DNA of 64,000 nt from positions 62,001 to 126,000 of the IMG/VR virus record IMGVR_UViG_3300036770_006434; one strand, written 5' to 3'. The notes under the pieces are model-generated. The model worked only from the letters and a program-made list of their open reading frames with translations, was not told the DNA's origin and did no database searches. Position numbers and translations under genes: made by a program. Of this stretch, positions 47,243-53,709 are shown one piece after another; the first letter of the stretch is position 1, and every line of letters begins with the position of its first letter. The DNA is from a virus.

Positions 47243-47270
47243 TTGACATATCGCACAACTGTTGTATAAT
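47243..47270 (+). promoter_or_regulatory. Rightward consensus sigma70-type promoter
   Basis: TTGACA (47243-47248), 16 bp, TATAAT (47265-47270): a perfect hexamer pair, the strongest in the window. Transcription would start near 47277, but no open reading frame follows for about 700 bp. Confidence 0.75.
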
Positions 47271-47276
47271 CTGAGG

Positions 47277-47575
47277 AGGCTCGGCGACGAAGATTATGCT
47301 AACCAAGCGAGCCTTAAGCGAGCGCGCATCGTGAGGACAACGTCCGAACGATATAGTTCGGGGCGGTGAACTGGCGGGCGTGAATCTGGTTCATTCGACA
47401 GACGGCGTTCAAGGGGACACATTCTCGCCGCAATGGGCGCGGACGCAAGTCAAAACGGTAACGCGGCCAACAGGGCGATCCTTGCCTTCCAATACTTTCG
47501 ATGTGCTCCAAGCAGCCCATCGAGCGCCTAGCGGCGCACCGACTGCGGGTAATACACTTCGTTAATAAAAAAAAC
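47277..47575 (+). ncRNA. Candidate structured noncoding RNA
   Basis: Directly downstream of the consensus promoter, without a credible coding frame. Local stems: GGCTCG/CGAGCC (47278-47283 with 47308-47313) at the very 5' end, CCGAAC/GTTCGG (47344-47349 with 47356-47361) and GCGCC/GGCGC with a 4 nt loop (47524-47537). A GGTTCATTCGAC segment (47388-47399) looks like a T-loop. It is not a tmRNA, RNase P or 6S RNA that I can recognise. The 3' end is guessed at the A-rich stretch 47566-47574; the RNA could run on to about 47880. Confidence 0.4.
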
Positions 47576-47630
47576 GTATTGAAACCGAGGCTTGCCGAGG
47601 TTAGCCGAGCCTGCGAGGCTTAACGGGGGT

Positions 47631-47650
47631 GGCAGGGGGTCGCCCCCGCC
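47631..47650 (+). other. GC-rich hairpin
   Basis: GGC-A-GGGGG, loop TCG, CCCCC-GCC. No T-run follows, so it is not a typical intrinsic terminator; it may be part of the same structured RNA. Upstream, GAGGCTT recurs twice (47587-47593, 47615-47621). Confidence 0.45.
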
Positions 47651-47724
47651 GTAAAACGTAGGACAGATACGCGATTAACCCTTTAACGGTAAACAAGGAC
47701 TCACGGCTGCCGCTACCCCACGCT

Positions 47725-47777
47725 TTGCGCTTCACGACAGGCTGGGCTAGCGCCAAATGAAGGGTGTTTAGCGCTTA
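47725..47777 (+). repeat. Imperfect direct repeat, copy 1
   Basis: Shares TTGCGCTTCACGAC, GGGCT-GCGCC, GGGTG and GCGCTTA with copy 2 at 47818-47865, in the same order. Possible origin iterons or paired RNA domains. Confidence 0.55.
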
Positions 47778-47817
47778 TGGCGGCAAGCGGGAAAAGCGTT
47801 CAACGTTTTACGGTGTC

Positions 47818-47865
47818 TTGCGCTTCACGACGAATGGGCTGGCGCCTGTAACGGGTGGGCGCTTA
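47818..47865 (+). repeat. Imperfect direct repeat, copy 2
   Basis: Second copy of the 47725 repeat, 40 bp further on. It is followed by TTAATAGGGG...ACCCTTAA (47863-47886), a weak hairpin before the next transcription unit. Confidence 0.55.
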
Positions 47866-47978
47866 ATAGGGGTCGAATACCCTTAATGAGATATATTCTC
47901 AATTATTTGCTTGCCTACTTTTGCATACTTGCCATTATAGTATGCCATAGACAGACATACACCTACTCTTTTACCTCT

Positions 47979-48386
47979 ATGACCCTTTTGGATATCCAGA
48001 ATCAGATAGTAAACCACTTCTCCAGTAGCTCCTCGTCTTTCTCCCTTGCCGCGAATCTGGCGGCAATCAAGGTGCCGGCCACCTTTTCGGAGCACAAAGC
48101 GGCCATGGTAAAAGCAGTCATGGCGGAATTGGAGAAAATGGGTATGGTCAAACCTCTGGACGCCGAAACTTGGATTCTGACCTCCCCGCTGGGCAGCAAT
48201 GGGCAGCAAATCGAGATTTCCTACGCCCTTTCCAACGCGATTGCCGAGGAAATCAAGGCTTACGCCGATGCCAACGACTTGGAATGGACGGTTGACCCGC
48301 TCAACCTCCATGAGGGCAACTTCCTCATGCTTTTAGCCATTATCAATGACCTTCGGTCGGATGACCCGGAAGGCGACGAAAGCTGA
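47979..48386 (+). CDS. Hypothetical protein, 135 aa (first rightward gene)
   Basis: From ATG 47979 (context TACCTCTATG, no SD). Helical, Ser-rich early (NHFSSSSSSFSLAANLAA), then ISYALSNAIAEEIKAYADAND. An upstream in-frame ATG at 47886 would add a hydrophobic extension but overlaps promoter-like sequence, so it is disfavoured. No family recognised. Confidence 0.6.
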   Translation: MTLLDIQNQIVNHFSSSSSSFSLAANLAAIKVPATFSEHKAAMVKAVMAELEKMGMVKPLDAETWILTSPLGSNGQQIEISYALSNAIAEEIKAYADANDLEWTVDPLNLHEGNFLMLLAIINDLRSDDPEGDES

Positions 48387-48399
48387 ACCATTTTTTACT

Positions 48400-48690
48400 A
48401 TGACCACCTTCACCGGACCACTCGAAACCACTATCTTAGCTGCCCTCAGTCTGTGGGCGGTTTTTTACCTGATCAATTACGCGGACATCCTGAATAAACC
48501 ACGGGACTTCTTCAAGAAATTCTCCCCGAACTGGCTGAAATACCTGCTTTCCTGCGCGCTGTGCTTCTCGTTCTGGGCGCTGACCGCTATCTCGCTATTC
48601 GTCGGGTTTACCCCGCTGATCCTGTGGACACCGGTCGTGACGCTGTTTGTGGAACTGGGGTTCCGAAAACTGGCGGGAAAAGACAAGTAA
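48400..48690 (+). CDS. Small membrane protein, 96 aa
   Basis: From ATG 48400 (TTACTATG). Two or three membrane spans: TTILAALSLWAVFYLINYA, YLLSCALCFSFWALTAISLFV and PLILWTPVVTLFVEL. The CALCFSFW segment recalls DUF1360-like small membrane proteins (which carry C-x-x-C-x-x-F/G-W). A holin role is possible but nothing else supports it. Confidence 0.6.
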   Translation: MTTFTGPLETTILAALSLWAVFYLINYADILNKPRDFFKKFSPNWLKYLLSCALCFSFWALTAISLFVGFTPLILWTPVVTLFVELGFRKLAGKDK

Positions 48691-48691
48691 A

Positions 48692-49168
48692 ATGAACAAT
48701 TATCCATTCAAGTTTCGGGTATGGAGCGAAACCGCCAAGCAGTGGATGAACCATGTTGCCGTGATAAACTGCCAAGGAGAGGTTTTTAGCCATTTCGTGG
48801 AGGTAAACGAAGAAAAACGCGAGGCGCGCGACCGTCTTGTCAATCTTGCTCGTCACCAGCCCGTGGTTGAACGGTGGACCGGTCTTGTAGATATCAACGG
48901 CAAAGAAGTGTATGAAGGGGATATTTGCCGCGAGAGTTGGACCGCGCCTTGCGGCCAAATGGAGTCGATTTATGTGGTGCGTTTTGGAGCGTATAAAGAT
49001 GGCGAGGGTTTTCCAAACGTCGGATTTTATACAGATAGCGACCTCAGCGACGAAACACTCGTTAATCCCGGCGGAAACTTATACCCAAACAACGACCGAT
49101 GGTATGTTGTTGGGAACATCCATGAAAACCCTCGTCTTTTAACTCATTCGTCCACATCTATTCCATGA
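48692..49168 (+). CDS. YopX-family protein
   Basis: 158 residues from ATG 48692, 1 nt after the previous stop. FKFRVWSETAKQWMNH at the start, GLVDINGKEVYEGDICR centrally and VVGNIHENPRLL at the end are the three conserved pieces of the YopX family, common in phages and prophages, with unknown function. It overlaps the GT at 49165 by ATGA. Confidence 0.8.
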   Translation: MNNYPFKFRVWSETAKQWMNHVAVINCQGEVFSHFVEVNEEKREARDRLVNLARHQPVVERWTGLVDINGKEVYEGDICRESWTAPCGQMESIYVVRFGAYKDGEGFPNVGFYTDSDLSDETLVNPGGNLYPNNDRWYVVGNIHENPRLLTHSSTSIP

Positions 49169-50307
49169 TTGAAAAACTCAATGTCCGCGTAGCCTGCAAC
49201 AGCCTAAGTCTTGGACAGGTCGGCTTTAATATCGTCCGCGAACTGTATAAGCGCAGAATCAAGTGTTCCATCTTCCCGTATGGTGGCGTTGACTTGTCTG
49301 CCTACAAAGTGGACCCCCAATTCGGGGCTTGGCTCACCAAATCGGTGAACGAGCGGTATACGTCCCTAGATAGGAAAATTCCCACCCTGAATTGCTGGCA
49401 CCTGCGGGATTCCGAACTCCGGCTGAGTGACAAACAGGTTACGCTTTCGTTTCACGAAACGGACCAGCCGACGAATGAAGAGGTCAATATCGTAAACCAG
49501 CAGGATTACACATTTTTCTCCTCCTCTTGGTCGGTGGACAACTTCCTGACATTTGGCGCGAAAAACGTGGGCTTCGTCCACCTTGGGCTGGACCCCGATT
49601 TCGTGCCGGCCGCCGGTTCGATGTTCCCGCCGGAAGTGACCCATTGGATTTGTGTCGGCAAATGGGAGGACCTGCGCAAGATGACTGGGCAGAAAATCGC
49701 GACTTGGATCAAGAGGTATGGCGGGAATCAGAGCCATCAATTGACCATTTGCGTGAACAACCCGTTCTATCAGAAGCGCCGGCTTCCCGACGGTCGGGTG
49801 GAGGGGTTTGACATGAATGACGTGTATGCGCGGCTGTTCGGCAGCGCGGACTGGCCGCGAGCCAAGCCGTCCAACGTTAATGTCCTGCCGCACCTGAAGA
49901 CAAACGCGGAAATGGCCAGTCTCTACCAATCAGCCGACATTGATCTGTCCGGCATCTCCCGCGCGGAGGGGTATAACCTCCCCGCCTTTACGGCGACCGC
50001 TTTCGGCAAGTGGAGTATTGTCACCAACTGTTCTGCCCACAAAGATTGGGCGACAGCCGAAAACAGTATCCTTATCGAGCCGACGGGCAGCGTCAAAGCG
50101 GTGGACGGGTTCTTCTTCCGTGAAGGCGACCAGTTCAGCTCCGGCAATATGTTCGACTTTGCGCCTGATGCCATTGAGGAAGCCATGATTAGGGCGGAAA
50201 AACTGGCGAAGACCCCGAATCCAGCCGGTCTGGAACTCGGTAAAACACTGACTTACAAGCATACGGTTGACCGTATTCTGGATAAAATCGAAGAGATTTC
50301 GGTGTAA
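49165..50307 (+). CDS. Glycosyltransferase family 4-like
   Basis: 380 residues. N-terminal ACNSLSLGQVGFNIVRELYKR with LSFHETDQP, FVHLGLDPDFVPA (hinge), WICVGKWEDLRKMTG, NVLPHLKTNAEMASLYQSADIDLSGISRAEGYNLPAF (the GT4 donor loop with E-G-Y), then a C-terminal helix. It stands apart from the leftward cassette, in the rightward late region. Ends in GTGTAACC, the motif of the next gene. Confidence 0.8.
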   Translation: MIEKLNVRVACNSLSLGQVGFNIVRELYKRRIKCSIFPYGGVDLSAYKVDPQFGAWLTKSVNERYTSLDRKIPTLNCWHLRDSELRLSDKQVTLSFHETDQPTNEEVNIVNQQDYTFFSSSWSVDNFLTFGAKNVGFVHLGLDPDFVPAAGSMFPPEVTHWICVGKWEDLRKMTGQKIATWIKRYGGNQSHQLTICVNNPFYQKRRLPDGRVEGFDMNDVYARLFGSADWPRAKPSNVNVLPHLKTNAEMASLYQSADIDLSGISRAEGYNLPAFTATAFGKWSIVTNCSAHKDWATAENSILIEPTGSVKAVDGFFFREGDQFSSGNMFDFAPDAIEEAMIRAEKLAKTPNPAGLELGKTLTYKHTVDRILDKIEEISV

Positions 50308-50309
50308 CC
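50302..50309 (+). promoter_or_regulatory. GTGTAACC motif
   Basis: Overlaps the stop codon of the GT gene (GTG-TAA-CC) and lies 23 nt before ATG 50333. Confidence 0.4.
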
Positions 50310-50332
50310 AACTGAATAGACCAATTACTACC

Positions 50333-51052
50333 ATGCCATTTGATCTTTGCGCCATTGCCGGAGTCACATACGAAGACCAGTCTCTTCTCAAAACCGTCCG
50401 AAAGGAAGCTGACAAAAAGTTCTCGAAAGACTCTTATACCAAAAACCTCTGGGTCCTTCGCGAATACAAGAAGCGCGGCGGCAAGGTGAAGTATGAGGGG
50501 CGGAAACCGGCACGAAAGGAAATCAAGAAGCAAGTAACCGCTTCCATTGATTTCGAGATGGAGGCCGTTCGTCTAAGCATTCCCGCCGAAATCGAAGCCG
50601 CCAACGCTTCGGCAGACTCGGATATCCGCGATTTGGTGGAAGACCTTCAGACTTACGCCTATTGTGTGGAGGCTGATGAGGATGATACGGACGGATTCAT
50701 GCAGGACTTTGTGGAAGAGGCGGCGAAAAAGAAGAAGAATGTGAAGCTGAACAAACCGTTCCGCACTCCGGGTGGCCCGAAGAAATTCGCGGTATACGTG
50801 AAGAATGAGAAGGGCAATATCGTGATGGTTAGGTTTGGCGATCCTTCGTCCGAGATAAAGCGCGATGACCCCGAACGGCGTAAGAATTTCCGCGCTCGTC
50901 ATAACTGTGATAATCCCGGCCCAAAAACGAGGGCCAAATTCTGGTCTTGCCGGCTGTGGGCTCGTAAGCCCGTTTCCGACATCGTCGGCAGCGAAAACGA
51001 AAGTGCATTGAAAGAGATTTTTGGCGAAGTAGAGGTAGAAGAGTCAGAATGA
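50333..51052 (+). CDS. Conserved phage protein with Arg/Cys-rich C-terminal domain
   Basis: 239 residues from ATG 50333 (TACCATG). The first half is charged and helical (VREADKKF..., EMEAVRLSIPAEIEAAN). The second half FRTPGGPKKFAVYVKNEKGN, IKRDDPERRKNFRARHNCD, KFWSCRLWA is a block I know from diverse phages, where it is found near head/tail genes and sometimes at the end of larger proteins; its role is not known to me. The HNC and SC cysteines may bind metal. Confidence 0.7.
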   Translation: MPFDLCAIAGVTYEDQSLLKTVRKEADKKFSKDSYTKNLWVLREYKKRGGKVKYEGRKPARKEIKKQVTASIDFEMEAVRLSIPAEIEAANASADSDIRDLVEDLQTYAYCVEADEDDTDGFMQDFVEEAAKKKKNVKLNKPFRTPGGPKKFAVYVKNEKGNIVMVRFGDPSSEIKRDDPERRKNFRARHNCDNPGPKTRAKFWSCRLWARKPVSDIVGSENESALKEIFGEVEVEESE

Positions 51053-51837
51053 AGTATTACGTATACGTTATTTTAGACCCATTTACGGGTCCATATGATT
51101 GTTTTGAACACCATCCTATCTACATCGGAAAGGGAACTGGAAACCGTTGCGAAATGCACCTAAAACTCGGATTTGAAGAAGACTCAAACAGGGTAAAAAG
51201 TTCTAGAATAAAGAAAATAATGTCAAAAGGTAAAAAACCTGTGATTTTGAAGGTTTTTCATACGGATGACGAGACCGAAGCATACGAACACGAGGAGTCT
51301 TTGATAGCAAAATATGGAGTTTTTGGTGATGGTATTTTGACAAATCTAACCCCAAGTTGTAGACCACCAAGCAGAAAAGGCGCGATTATATCACAGGAAC
51401 AAAGAGATATTGTTGGAAAAGCCGCCAGAAAAAGACTTTTAGGTAAGACATATGAAGAATTATACGGAGACCGTGCCGAAGAAGTAAAAAAGAAGATTGG
51501 GGCCGCAACCAGAAGACGGGCAAAAGACATTAAAACGGAAACTCGCGAAAAACTGAGCAAATCAAACGTTAGATCATACGTGGAAATATATGGATCAGTA
51601 GAAGAGGCGGAAAGACATAAAAAAATACGATCAGAAGCAAGAAAAGGGAAGAAAAGAACTCCAGAGCAAAGAGCGAGAATGGCAGAGTTAAATAGAAAAA
51701 CAAGAGAAAAATTTGGAAACGACAAAAGCAAAACTTGGAATGGAGTTAGGTATAATACTACCAAAGAAGCAATAAAAGCGTCAGGTCTTTCCTCGGGAAG
51801 ATTTTACAAATTCTTACATAGCACACAAACGAATTAA
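51049..51837 (+). CDS. GIY-YIG homing endonuclease
   Basis: 262 residues. YYVYVILDPF ... IYIGKGTGNRCEMHL shows the GIY-YIG core (Y-V-Y...Y-I-G, then the R of the second motif), and ESLIAKYGVFGDG...LTNLTPSC carries the catalytic Glu region. Downstream are NUMOD3-like basic repeats (RARKGKKRTPEQRARMAEL) and a helix-turn-helix end (TTKEAIKASGLSSGRFYKFL). AT-rich compared with both neighbours; inserted with an ATGA overlap after the gene at 50333. Confidence 0.9.
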   Translation: MKYYVYVILDPFTGPYDCFEHHPIYIGKGTGNRCEMHLKLGFEEDSNRVKSSRIKKIMSKGKKPVILKVFHTDDETEAYEHEESLIAKYGVFGDGILTNLTPSCRPPSRKGAIISQEQRDIVGKAARKRLLGKTYEELYGDRAEEVKKKIGAATRRRAKDIKTETREKLSKSNVRSYVEIYGSVEEAERHKKIRSEARKGKKRTPEQRARMAELNRKTREKFGNDKSKTWNGVRYNTTKEAIKASGLSSGRFYKFLHSTQTN

Positions 51838-51846
51838 CCTCACTCT

Positions 51847-52266
51847 ATGCCCGCTTACGATTTTGAGAATCCAGAAACCGGAGAAGTCATTTCCGCCTAT
51901 ATCCCTTTGACTGCGCCTGACTCTGCGCGCCAGTTCCAAGTGATTGACGGCAAGACCTATAAGCGTGTCTACTCCTCGCCGCTGGCCGCCGTGGACCTAG
52001 CCACCCGTCAAGGAGATGGAACAAAGAATGACTTTTATCGCGTTACCACGGGTAAACGCGGCATGAAAGTCGGAGACCTTTGGGAAATCTCACAGTCCAT
52101 GAGCGATAAACGTAAAAACCTTATGGGCACGGACCCGGTCCACGAGGAATACTACCGCAATTACGAGAAGGAAAACGGCGAACGCCACTCAGACCTTGTC
52201 AAAAGGGAAAAAGCGGAAAAACTGAATGCCCGGCTGGCGGACATGGGGATCAAGATTAAAACCTGA
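51847..52266 (+). CDS. Hypothetical protein, 139 aa (FmdB-like start)
   Basis: From ATG 51847. MPAYDFENPETGEVISAYIPL and FQVIDGKTYKRVYSS recall FmdB-type zinc ribbon proteins but the CxxC pairs are missing. The second half is charged and helical (SDKRKNLMGTDPVHEEYYRNYEKENGE). Likely a small regulatory or structural accessory protein; not resolved. Confidence 0.55.
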   Translation: MPAYDFENPETGEVISAYIPLTAPDSARQFQVIDGKTYKRVYSSPLAAVDLATRQGDGTKNDFYRVTTGKRGMKVGDLWEISQSMSDKRKNLMGTDPVHEEYYRNYEKENGERHSDLVKREKAEKLNARLADMGIKIKT

Positions 52267-52267
52267 C

Positions 52268-52483
52268 TTAGCCGGGGTAAGCGCCCCTAGACTTCATGTC
52301 GGACACCCATTTTTTGCGATGCCCAGCTATATCCCAGTCCCACTTGGCGGTTTCATAACCCACATCGTAGCCAGCTTTTTCCGACATATACCATTTGTGC
52401 TCAAGGATAGCCTGTTTTTCCATCAACCAAGCCGTGTAAAGATTGGACCTTTCAATCGGGAACATCTCTCCGGTAGCGTTCAT
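52268..52483 (-). CDS. Small conserved phage protein on the opposite strand, 71 aa
   Basis: Leftward gene inside the rightward region. ILEHKWYMSEKAGYDVGYETAKWDWDIAGHRKKW is a conserved phage/bacterial motif (HKW-x-LSE-x-AGxDVG), function unknown. ATG 52483 follows a GTGTAAC by 11 nt on its own strand, so it has its own signal. Confidence 0.6.
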   Translation of the reverse strand: MNATGEMFPIERSNLYTAWLMEKQAILEHKWYMSEKAGYDVGYETAKWDWDIAGHRKKWVSDMKSRGAYPG

Positions 52484-52494
52484 TGTCAACAGTA

Positions 52495-52501
52495 GTTACA
52501 C
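52495..52501 (-). promoter_or_regulatory. GTGTAAC motif (minus strand)
   Basis: 11 nt upstream of ATG 52483; it is on the minus strand, matching its gene. Confidence 0.45.
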
Positions 52502-52521
52502 TTGTCGCAACGGGTTTTCTC

Positions 52522-52549
52522 TTGACTACCTGACAAATACCTCCATAAT
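52522..52549 (+). promoter_or_regulatory. Rightward promoter TTGACT-N16-CATAAT
   Basis: TTGACT (52522-52527), 16 bp, CATAAT (52544-52549), about 88 nt before ATG 52638. The 52490-52637 gap has no other gene. Confidence 0.55.
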
Positions 52550-52637
52550 AGACTTTTGCTGAAATCCGTGTCGGTCACAAGCCACTCGGGTCTAGGCAGA
52601 TACCAAACAAAAACCAAACACAAAACCAAATACTACC

Positions 52638-53387
52638 ATGGCACTTAGCAATGGATCAGGCACAAACAACTCCGGGCCGCTCGTCTTTTTGAGCGCCCGT
52701 TCAAAGATCAAGGGCTCAGATGGAAAAGACGTGGAACTCGCCAAGCCCTATTTCGAGATTTCCCGCGTAAACGACGAGGGTCAGATCGTAAAAACCGACG
52801 AGACCGCGACCCGAGTGGAAGGAGACCTTGTAGCTATCAAACTCAAGGTCCGTGAATACAACGGCAAAAAGACCCCTCATGTAGTCCTTTACGTTCAGGA
52901 CAATAACCCGGAAGCTGAAAAGAAGGAAACCTACTCTCTGGATTTGACGCACCGCATCTCGACCCGATCCCTGTTCAACGCCATCCTCTCGCTGGAGAGC
53001 CCGAAGAATATCGCGATCAGTATCTACAAGTCGAAAAAGGGTTACGAATCCTTTGGGCTGGATCAGGACGGCGAAAAAGTGAAGTGGAAGTATGAAATTG
53101 CCGATCTTCCCGCCGCCGAAGTAATCAAGGACAAGAGGGGCGAAGTCATCAAAACGGATCACAGCGATGTTGACGCCTTTTTCGAGACCGAACTCAAGGT
53201 GTTGGCCGAAAAGTTCGGGTTCAACACCGGGAATAAGTCGGACAACAAGCCGGCCACGGATGAGACCCCGACTCCTGCCGCGACTCCCGCTGCCAAGCCT
53301 GCTGCAAAGTCCACTGGCAAACCGGCCGCCAAAGCCGCCGCCAAGCCGGAGCCCGAACAGAACGACGACGATAGCGTGCCGTTCTAA
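52638..53387 (+). CDS. Single-stranded DNA-binding protein-like
   Basis: 249 residues. The N-terminal ~150 residues are beta-rich with K/E alternation (FLSARSKIKGSDGK, VAIKLKVREYNGKKTPHVVLYV), as expected for an OB fold. The end is decisive: a long Ala/Pro/Lys linker and an acidic tip reading EQNDDDSVPF, the DDDIPF-type tail that SSB proteins use to bind partners. It would coat ssDNA at the fork and interact with primase or helicase. Followed by a strong intrinsic terminator. Confidence 0.75.
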   Translation: MALSNGSGTNNSGPLVFLSARSKIKGSDGKDVELAKPYFEISRVNDEGQIVKTDETATRVEGDLVAIKLKVREYNGKKTPHVVLYVQDNNPEAEKKETYSLDLTHRISTRSLFNAILSLESPKNIAISIYKSKKGYESFGLDQDGEKVKWKYEIADLPAAEVIKDKRGEVIKTDHSDVDAFFETELKVLAEKFGFNTGNKSDNKPATDETPTPAATPAAKPAAKSTGKPAAKAAAKPEPEQNDDDSVPF

Positions 53388-53413
53388 TCGGGACTGAAAT
53401 AAGACCCCACTCG

Positions 53414-53448
53414 CCCCGTTCGCCGGATTCTCTGGCAACGGGGTTTTT
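53414..53448 (+). terminator. Intrinsic terminator after the SSB-like gene
   Basis: CCCCGTT (53414-53420) pairs with AACGGGG (53437-53443), followed by TTTTT. Confidence 0.8.
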
Positions 53449-53466
53449 GGGTAAGGAACGGTAACT

Positions 53467-53673
53467 ATGGACGCTACACAATTTACATATTGGCTCAAAG
53501 GGTATACGGAACTCGGGGGAGACTGCCCGACTCCGGCGCAGTGGGAAGTAATCAAGGAGCATTTGGATTTGGTGTTTAACAAGGTAACGACGAAGACGGT
53601 GACATCTCCAAGTCCTACCCCTACATACTGCACGAATGCTGCGGTAAATTACACCAATTTAGACCTAAGCTAG
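53467..53673 (+). CDS. Small conserved phage protein, 68 aa
   Basis: MDATQFTYWLKGYTELGG, then PTPAQWEVIKEHLDLVFNKVT: the M-[ND]-A-x-Q-F-x-Y-W-L-x-G pattern with H-L-x-L-V-F-x-K-V-T is widespread in phage genomes, role unknown. Start in GGTAACTATG context; the C-terminus is Pro/Thr-rich. Confidence 0.75.
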   Translation: MDATQFTYWLKGYTELGGDCPTPAQWEVIKEHLDLVFNKVTTKTVTSPSPTPTYCTNAAVNYTNLDLS

Positions 53674-53709
53674 AATAAGTCAAACCCCATCATTCGCTGT
53701 TAACTTTCT

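Noticed and set aside
47277-47575. tmRNA, RNase P RNA or 6S RNA
   Set aside because: Length and stems prompted comparison, but none of their conserved cores (tRNA-like ends, P4 or a central bubble) could be found.
47631-47650. Intrinsic terminator
   Set aside because: Strong GC hairpin but no following T-run.
52716-53633. 305-codon leftward frame opposite the SSB-like gene
   Set aside because: Antisense shadow; the rightward gene has the SSB acidic tip, a promoter and a terminator.
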